From: Pseudomonas abietaniphila
GTDB taxonomy: Bacteria; Pseudomonadota; Gammaproteobacteria; Pseudomonadales; Pseudomonadaceae
Assembly: GCF_900100795.1 (NCBI RefSeq)
Contig: NZ_FNCO01000010.1
Location: 1-64,000, forward strand
DNA: 64,000 nt
Direction of reading: 5' to 3'
Shown: in pieces, positions 60,338-64,000 of the stretch
Layout: each line of letters opens with the position of its first letter
How positions within the stretch are numbered: position 1 is the first letter of the stretch
Notes under the pieces: generated by a model
The model's database searches: none
What the model saw: the letters and a program-made list of their open reading frames with translations, nothing else
What the model was told of the DNA's origin: nothing
Position numbers and translations under genes: made by a program

Positions 60338-61275
60338 TCCTCGCCCGCCTCGCCGTACACCGCCTTGAGAATCTTCGCCGCGCCCTGATCAAGCAGCGCC
60401 TCGGCAACCTGAACGCCCAACGCCTGGGCGTCGGCCTGCGGCGCGCGGGCCTCGGCACGAAGCAACAGACTGCCCGCCGGATCGCCCACCAGGCCACGCA
60501 ACCACAGCTCATCGTTTTCCAACACGGCATAACAGGCAATCGGCACCTGGCAGCCACCGTTAAGGTGCTTGTTCAGCGCGCGCTCCGCGGTCACACGCAC
60601 GGCGGTATCCGCGTGATGAAGCGGAGTCAGCAGCGCATGCAGGTCGGTGTCGACACTGCGGCACTCGATGCCGACAGCGCCTTGGCCACCTGCGGGCAAG
60701 CTGTGTTCAATGCTGATGGCGGACGTGATGCGGTCCTCGAAACCCAAGCGGATCAGGCCCGCAGCCGCCAGGATGATCGCGTCGTATTCGCCCGCGTCCA
60801 GCTTGGCCAGACGCGTGTTGACGTTGCCGCGCAGAAAGTTGATTTTCAGATCCGGCCGACGCGCCAGCAGTTGAGTCTGACGACGCAGGCTCGAGGTGCC
60901 GACGACGCTACCGGCAGGTAGTTCGTCCAGGCTGGCGAATGTGTTGGAGACGAACGCATCGCGCGGGTCTTCGCGCTCGCAGATGCAGAACAGCCCGAGG
61001 CCCTGCGGGAAATCCATCGGCACGTCCTTCATCGAGTGCACGGCGATGTCCGCTTCGTTTTCCAGCAGCGCGGTTTCCAGCTCTTTGACGAACAAGCCCT
61101 TGCCACCGATTTTCGAGAGCGGCGAGTCCAGCAGCTTGTCGCCACGACTGACCATCGGAACCAGGGTCACGAGCAGGCCTGGATGAGCGTCTTGCAGGCG
61201 AGCCTTGACGTACTCGGCCTGCCAGAGGGCCAGTGCACTTTTGCGCGTAGCGATGCGGATTTCGCGAGAGGACAT
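60334..61275 (-). CDS. hemC: Porphobilinogen deaminase (hydroxymethylbilane synthase)
   Basis: A 313-aa enzyme that joins four porphobilinogens into hydroxymethylbilane. The dipyrromethane cofactor attaches to C242 in LNGGCQVPIACYAV, the same number as in E. coli. The active-site Asp and Arg motifs HSMKDVPMD and GTSSLRRQTQL are intact. It follows algR after 149 bases, so a separate promoter or read-through from algR may drive hemC-hemD-hemX-hemY. Confidence 0.97.
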   Translation of the reverse strand: MSSREIRIATRKSALALWQAEYVKARLQDAHPGLLVTLVPMVSRGDKLLDSPLSKIGGKGLFVKELETALLENEADIAVHSMKDVPMDFPQGLGLFCICEREDPRDAFVSNTFASLDELPAGSVVGTSSLRRQTQLLARRPDLKINFLRGNVNTRLAKLDAGEYDAIILAAAGLIRLGFEDRITSAISIEHSLPAGGQGAVGIECRSVDTDLHALLTPLHHADTAVRVTAERALNKHLNGGCQVPIACYAVLENDELWLRGLVGDPAGSLLLRAEARAPQADAQALGVQVAEALLDQGAAKILKAVYGEAGEE

Positions 61276-61424
61276 GGATCAATCCGTACTGAGTGAATGC
61301 GGCGGATAATAACAGCTCGGCCCAATCGGGCCGAAGGCTGTATTCAATCTGCGCGCATCATGGCCTCAATCGACCCACGGACACCCTGCGACGGCGTGTC
61401 GCCGCGTTCAGCGGAGAACAGGCC

Positions 61425-62171
61425 CTACAACTGCTGCATCATCTTGCGCACACCGGCCACATGCCTGCGGCTGACGATCAGCGCATCGCCATTGAGTCCT
61501 TTGAGGAACAACTGGAAATGCCCCAACGGCGTACGTTGCAAGCGCTCGATGCGGTCACGGGCCACCAACGCATTTCGGTGGATACGCACGAAGCGATCAC
61601 CGAACTCGTCTTCCAGTGCCTTGAGCGGCTCGTCTAGCAGCACTTCGCCGTCCTCGTGGCGCAGGGTCACGTATTTGTGGTCGGCGATGAAATAGATCAC
61701 ATGATCCAGCGGAATCAACTCGATACCTTTACGAGTTCGCGCGCTGATATGACTGCGTGGACCATTGCCACTTTCGGCGGCGGGCCGCGTCATGGCCGCC
61801 AACTGCACGCGGTTGGGCCGTTCGGCTTTGCGCAAGGCTTCCAGCAGATTCTCCGGACGTACCGGTTTCACCAGATAACCCACGGCGCTGACCTGAAAAG
61901 CCTCCAGGGCAAACTCATCGTGAGCGGTGCAGAACACCACGGCAGGTGGCGTATCGCGTTCGCATAATTTGGCTGCAACCTGCAGCCCATCAAGACCCGG
62001 CATGCGGATATCGAGTAACACCACATCGGGTTTCAGACTATCGATCAGCGTCAAGGCTTCTTCGCCATTGGTGGCGCTGGGTTCAAGGACCCGATAACCC
62101 TCAAGATCACCGACCAGACGGCTCAGGCGATCGCGGGCTAGGGGTTCGTCATCAACGATCAGGACATTCAT
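61425..62171 (-). CDS. algR: Alginate regulator AlgR (LytTR response regulator)
   Basis: A 248-aa response regulator, exactly the length of P. aeruginosa AlgR. The receiver (1-120) has D54 in VLLDIRMPG, the acidic pair D8-D9 and the switch lysine in YLVKPVRP. The C-terminal LytTR DNA-binding domain (about 145-245) includes HISARTRKGIELIP and FVRIHRNALVARDRIERL. It controls alginate, type IV pili and cyanide or virulence genes in P. aeruginosa. ATG 62171 overlaps the algZ stop; the frame opens to 62204. Confidence 0.96.
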   Translation of the reverse strand: MNVLIVDDEPLARDRLSRLVGDLEGYRVLEPSATNGEEALTLIDSLKPDVVLLDIRMPGLDGLQVAAKLCERDTPPAVVFCTAHDEFALEAFQVSAVGYLVKPVRPENLLEALRKAERPNRVQLAAMTRPAAESGNGPRSHISARTRKGIELIPLDHVIYFIADHKYVTLRHEDGEVLLDEPLKALEDEFGDRFVRIHRNALVARDRIERLQRTPLGHFQLFLKGLNGDALIVSRRHVAGVRKMMQQL

Positions 62172-63247
62172 ATTGCTCTGGCTTCCTGCGTGAGTCTCGC
62201 ACAAGGATAGCGTAGACAGGTGAAGTGACGACCGTCACGGCGCTCCACGCTCAGACTCGCGAGAGGGCCAAAAAGTGCCGTAATGCGGGCGCCGATATTT
62301 GCCAAGGCCTGCTGAGTGCCGCTTGAAGTCTGCCGATGGGCGACTTCTTCATAGGGATTACTGACACGCAATATGAATACTCCCCGTTCATAGTCCGCCT
62401 CGACCCTGACCACCCCGCCTTCGACGCGGGGCGCGATCCCATAGATCAACGCGTTCTCAAGTAATGGCTGCAAGGTTAGCTGGGGAATCGGCAAGTCGTC
62501 GGGAATTGCACTGACGTCCCAGTCCAACTGTAGACGTTCGCCAAGTCGATATTGCTCAATCGATAGATAACGTTTGGCCAACGCCAGCTCATCACGCCAC
62601 GTCGTCAGACTGCCGGGCTTGCCCAGACTGGCGCGAAACAGGTCCGACAGGTCCAGCACCGCCTGCTCGGCCTTGCCCGGATCGCTGGTGACCAGGCTCG
62701 CAATACTGTTGAGCGTGTTGAACAGAAAGTGTGGCCGAATCCTGGCCTGCAAGGATTCGATTCTGGCTTGCAGTTCTGCCTGCTGTTGTTTGCGCCACTG
62801 ACTCTGCAGATAAAAGTAGCGCAACATCAGCGCCGACATGATCAGAGCAATCATCGAATAGCGCAGATAGCGTTCGACATCGCCATCGGATGTCGTGCCC
62901 ACCAGTTGGCAATAATCCGTGACCGCCGTGCACACCAACGTCACCGCCACCACCAGCAAACAGCCCAGGGTGCCTGCCAGCCCTGCATTCAGGCGTGCCA
63001 ACCAGGGACGCAAGCCGCACAGCAGCGCGGCCGACAGCAACACGATCCACTGCACGAACAGCGAGATCAGCGCGAGCCTGACCCAGTCGAACCCAGGGTG
63101 CATGGGCTCGACGAGCACCAGCACCAACACCAGCAGCTCCGCGAGCACGACCAGCACCAGCAGCGCCTGCGGCAGGCACAGTTCCGGAAGGAAGAACTCT
63201 TTGCCGGGCGAAACGCTCTGGCCCGGATTATTGCGCTCGTTTTGCAT
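62168..63247 (-). CDS. algZ: Sensor histidine kinase AlgZ (FimS)
   Basis: A 359-aa kinase of the LytS/YehU (HPK8) class. About six hydrophobic helices (25-145) precede a coiled coil (148-168) and the phosphoacceptor H173 in ARIRPHFLFNTLNSIASL. The ATPase part keeps LTLQPLLENALIYGI and NIGARITALFG and ends near residue 350. It pairs with AlgR, although classic kinase G boxes are partly degenerate as in the P. aeruginosa protein. ATG 63247 is the family start, and the gene is divergent from argH with a 157-bp shared region. Confidence 0.94.
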   Translation of the reverse strand: MQNERNNPGQSVSPGKEFFLPELCLPQALLVLVVLAELLVLVLVLVEPMHPGFDWVRLALISLFVQWIVLLSAALLCGLRPWLARLNAGLAGTLGCLLVVAVTLVCTAVTDYCQLVGTTSDGDVERYLRYSMIALIMSALMLRYFYLQSQWRKQQQAELQARIESLQARIRPHFLFNTLNSIASLVTSDPGKAEQAVLDLSDLFRASLGKPGSLTTWRDELALAKRYLSIEQYRLGERLQLDWDVSAIPDDLPIPQLTLQPLLENALIYGIAPRVEGGVVRVEADYERGVFILRVSNPYEEVAHRQTSSGTQQALANIGARITALFGPLASLSVERRDGRHFTCLRYPCARLTQEARAI

Positions 63248-63404
63248 AGGTCCAGTCTCTGCGCTCGTACCCCGTCCGGCAAGCTGTCGGGAATAAAAAA
63301 CCGGCAATACTGTTATCATCGCCCGCGCCTTTTAAAATGGGCCGCGCCACGTCTTCACCCAAACCGTCATCAGTACAGTAATCAGCAGAGCAGCGAGCGA
63401 ATCC

Positions 63405-64000
63405 ATGAGCACCGACAAGACCAATCAGTCCTGGGGCGGCCGCTTCAGTGAACCCGTCGACGCCTTCGTCGCACGCTTCACCGCCTCCGTCACCTTCGAT
63501 CAGCGCCTTTATCGCCACGACATCATGGGCTCCGTCGCCCACGCCACGATGCTGGCCAAGGTCGGCGTGCTGACCGATGCCGAGCGCGACACCATCGTCG
63601 ATGGCCTGAAGACCATTCAGGGCGAAATCGAGGCCGGCACCTTCGACTGGCGCGTGGATCTGGAAGACGTGCACATGAACATCGAGGCGCGTCTGACCGA
63701 CCGCATCGGTATCACCGGCAAGAAGCTGCACACCGGTCGCAGCCGAAACGACCAGGTCGCGACCGACATTCGTTTGTGGCTGCGTGACGAAATCGATCTG
63801 ATCCTGGCCGAGATCACCCGCCTGCAAGAAGGCCTGCTGGGCCTGGCGGAGCGCGAAGCCGACACCATCATGCCGGGGTTCACTCACCTGCAGACCGCAC
63901 AGCCGGTGACGTTCGGGCACCACATGCTCGCCTGGTTCGAAATGCTCAGCCGCGATTTCGAGCGTCTGGTCGACTGCCGTAAACGCACCAACCGCATGCC
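63405..64000 (+). CDS. argH: Argininosuccinate lyase (5' part)
   Basis: Only the first 198 codons lie in the window; the gene runs off the right edge. The N-terminus MSTDKTNQSWGGRFSEPVDAFVARF is typical of ArgH, followed by DVHMNIEARLTDRIG, TGRSRNDQVATDIRLW and the GFTHLQTAQPVTFGHHML segment with an active-site histidine. It releases arginine and fumarate in arginine synthesis. The catalytic Ser loop (GSSAMPQKKNP) is beyond the edge. argH next to algZ is a pseudomonad hallmark. Confidence 0.95.
   Translation, partial: MSTDKTNQSWGGRFSEPVDAFVARFTASVTFDQRLYRHDIMGSVAHATMLAKVGVLTDAERDTIVDGLKTIQGEIEAGTFDWRVDLEDVHMNIEARLTDRIGITGKKLHTGRSRNDQVATDIRLWLRDEIDLILAEITRLQEGLLGLAEREADTIMPGFTHLQTAQPVTFGHHMLAWFEMLSRDFERLVDCRKRTNRM

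Noticed and set aside
62729..63451. 240-codon plus-strand frame crossing into argH
   Set aside because: Antisense of algZ and out of frame with argH, which has a clear own start.

Overview
The window is a stretch of a Pseudomonas chromosome. I infer this from moderately high GC, from many REP/REPIN repeats built on TGTAGGAGC arms, and above all from gene order. The run argH / algZ-algR-hemC-hemD-hemX-hemY / dsbB / algQ / PPIase / algP / TIGR02444 / ABC-F is the alginate-regulatory neighbourhood known from P. aeruginosa. The runs gcvTHP, ferric ABC, ubiI-ubiH-pepP-ygfB / zapA-6S RNA-fau, and ubiD-rho-trxA-(insert)-ppx/ppk are also pseudomonad core synteny. The repeat families look like those of the P. 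syringae/P. fluorescens lineage, but I cannot fix the species from the sequence alone.

Layout. 1-3.4 kb: a tandem REPIN array, idonate/5-ketogluconate dehydrogenases and a divergent LysR regulator. 3.4-5.3 kb: stomatin-like QmcA with NfeD, and a small DUF2388 secreted protein. 5.3-10 kb: the glycine cleavage operon gcvT-gcvH-gcvP on the minus strand. 10-13 kb: ferric-iron ABC permease and binding protein without an ATPase gene. 13-19.3 kb: ubiquinone hydroxylases, PepP and YgfB on the minus strand, divergent from a small coiled-coil protein, ZapA, 6S RNA and 5-formyl-THF cyclo-ligase. 19.3-25.8 kb: small conserved genes (a 50-aa membrane protein, EVE, FliL-like, quinone oxidoreductase, two secreted TonB-C-terminal proteins), GlpT and ChaC. 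25.9-32.4 kb: a ferredoxin-type reductase with UbiD, an acyltransferase, Rho and thioredoxin. 32.7-36.5 kb: a GntR-regulated amino-acid ABC importer between REP repeats, sitting between trxA and ppx. 37-40.9 kb: convergent ppx and ppk. 41.5-46.7 kb: DedA, a sterol-desaturase-like enzyme, ElbB, a YaiI protein and a cytochrome-FTR1 iron permease. 47-50.3 kb: a four-gene envelope lipoprotein (LpoB/CsgG-like) operon. 50.4-64 kb: a LysE exporter, then the alg/hem block and the start of argH.

Most of the window is housekeeping metabolism and envelope biology: one-carbon/glycine, ubiquinone, heme, polyphosphate, iron uptake, redox folding and global regulation by AlgR, AlgQ, AlgP and 6S RNA. The most notable observations are a well-formed Pho-box promoter pointing at ppk through a roughly 450-nt leader, and a 22-bp perfect palindrome shared by the overlapping 3' ends of ppx and ppk that gives both proteins the same C-terminal residues. 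Others are the little-studied envelope lipoprotein operon, a GntR-type operator in front of the inserted amino-acid importer, and two tandem arrays of a hybrid REP family with mismatched arms. I found no phage, insertion sequence, CRISPR array, tRNA or rRNA.
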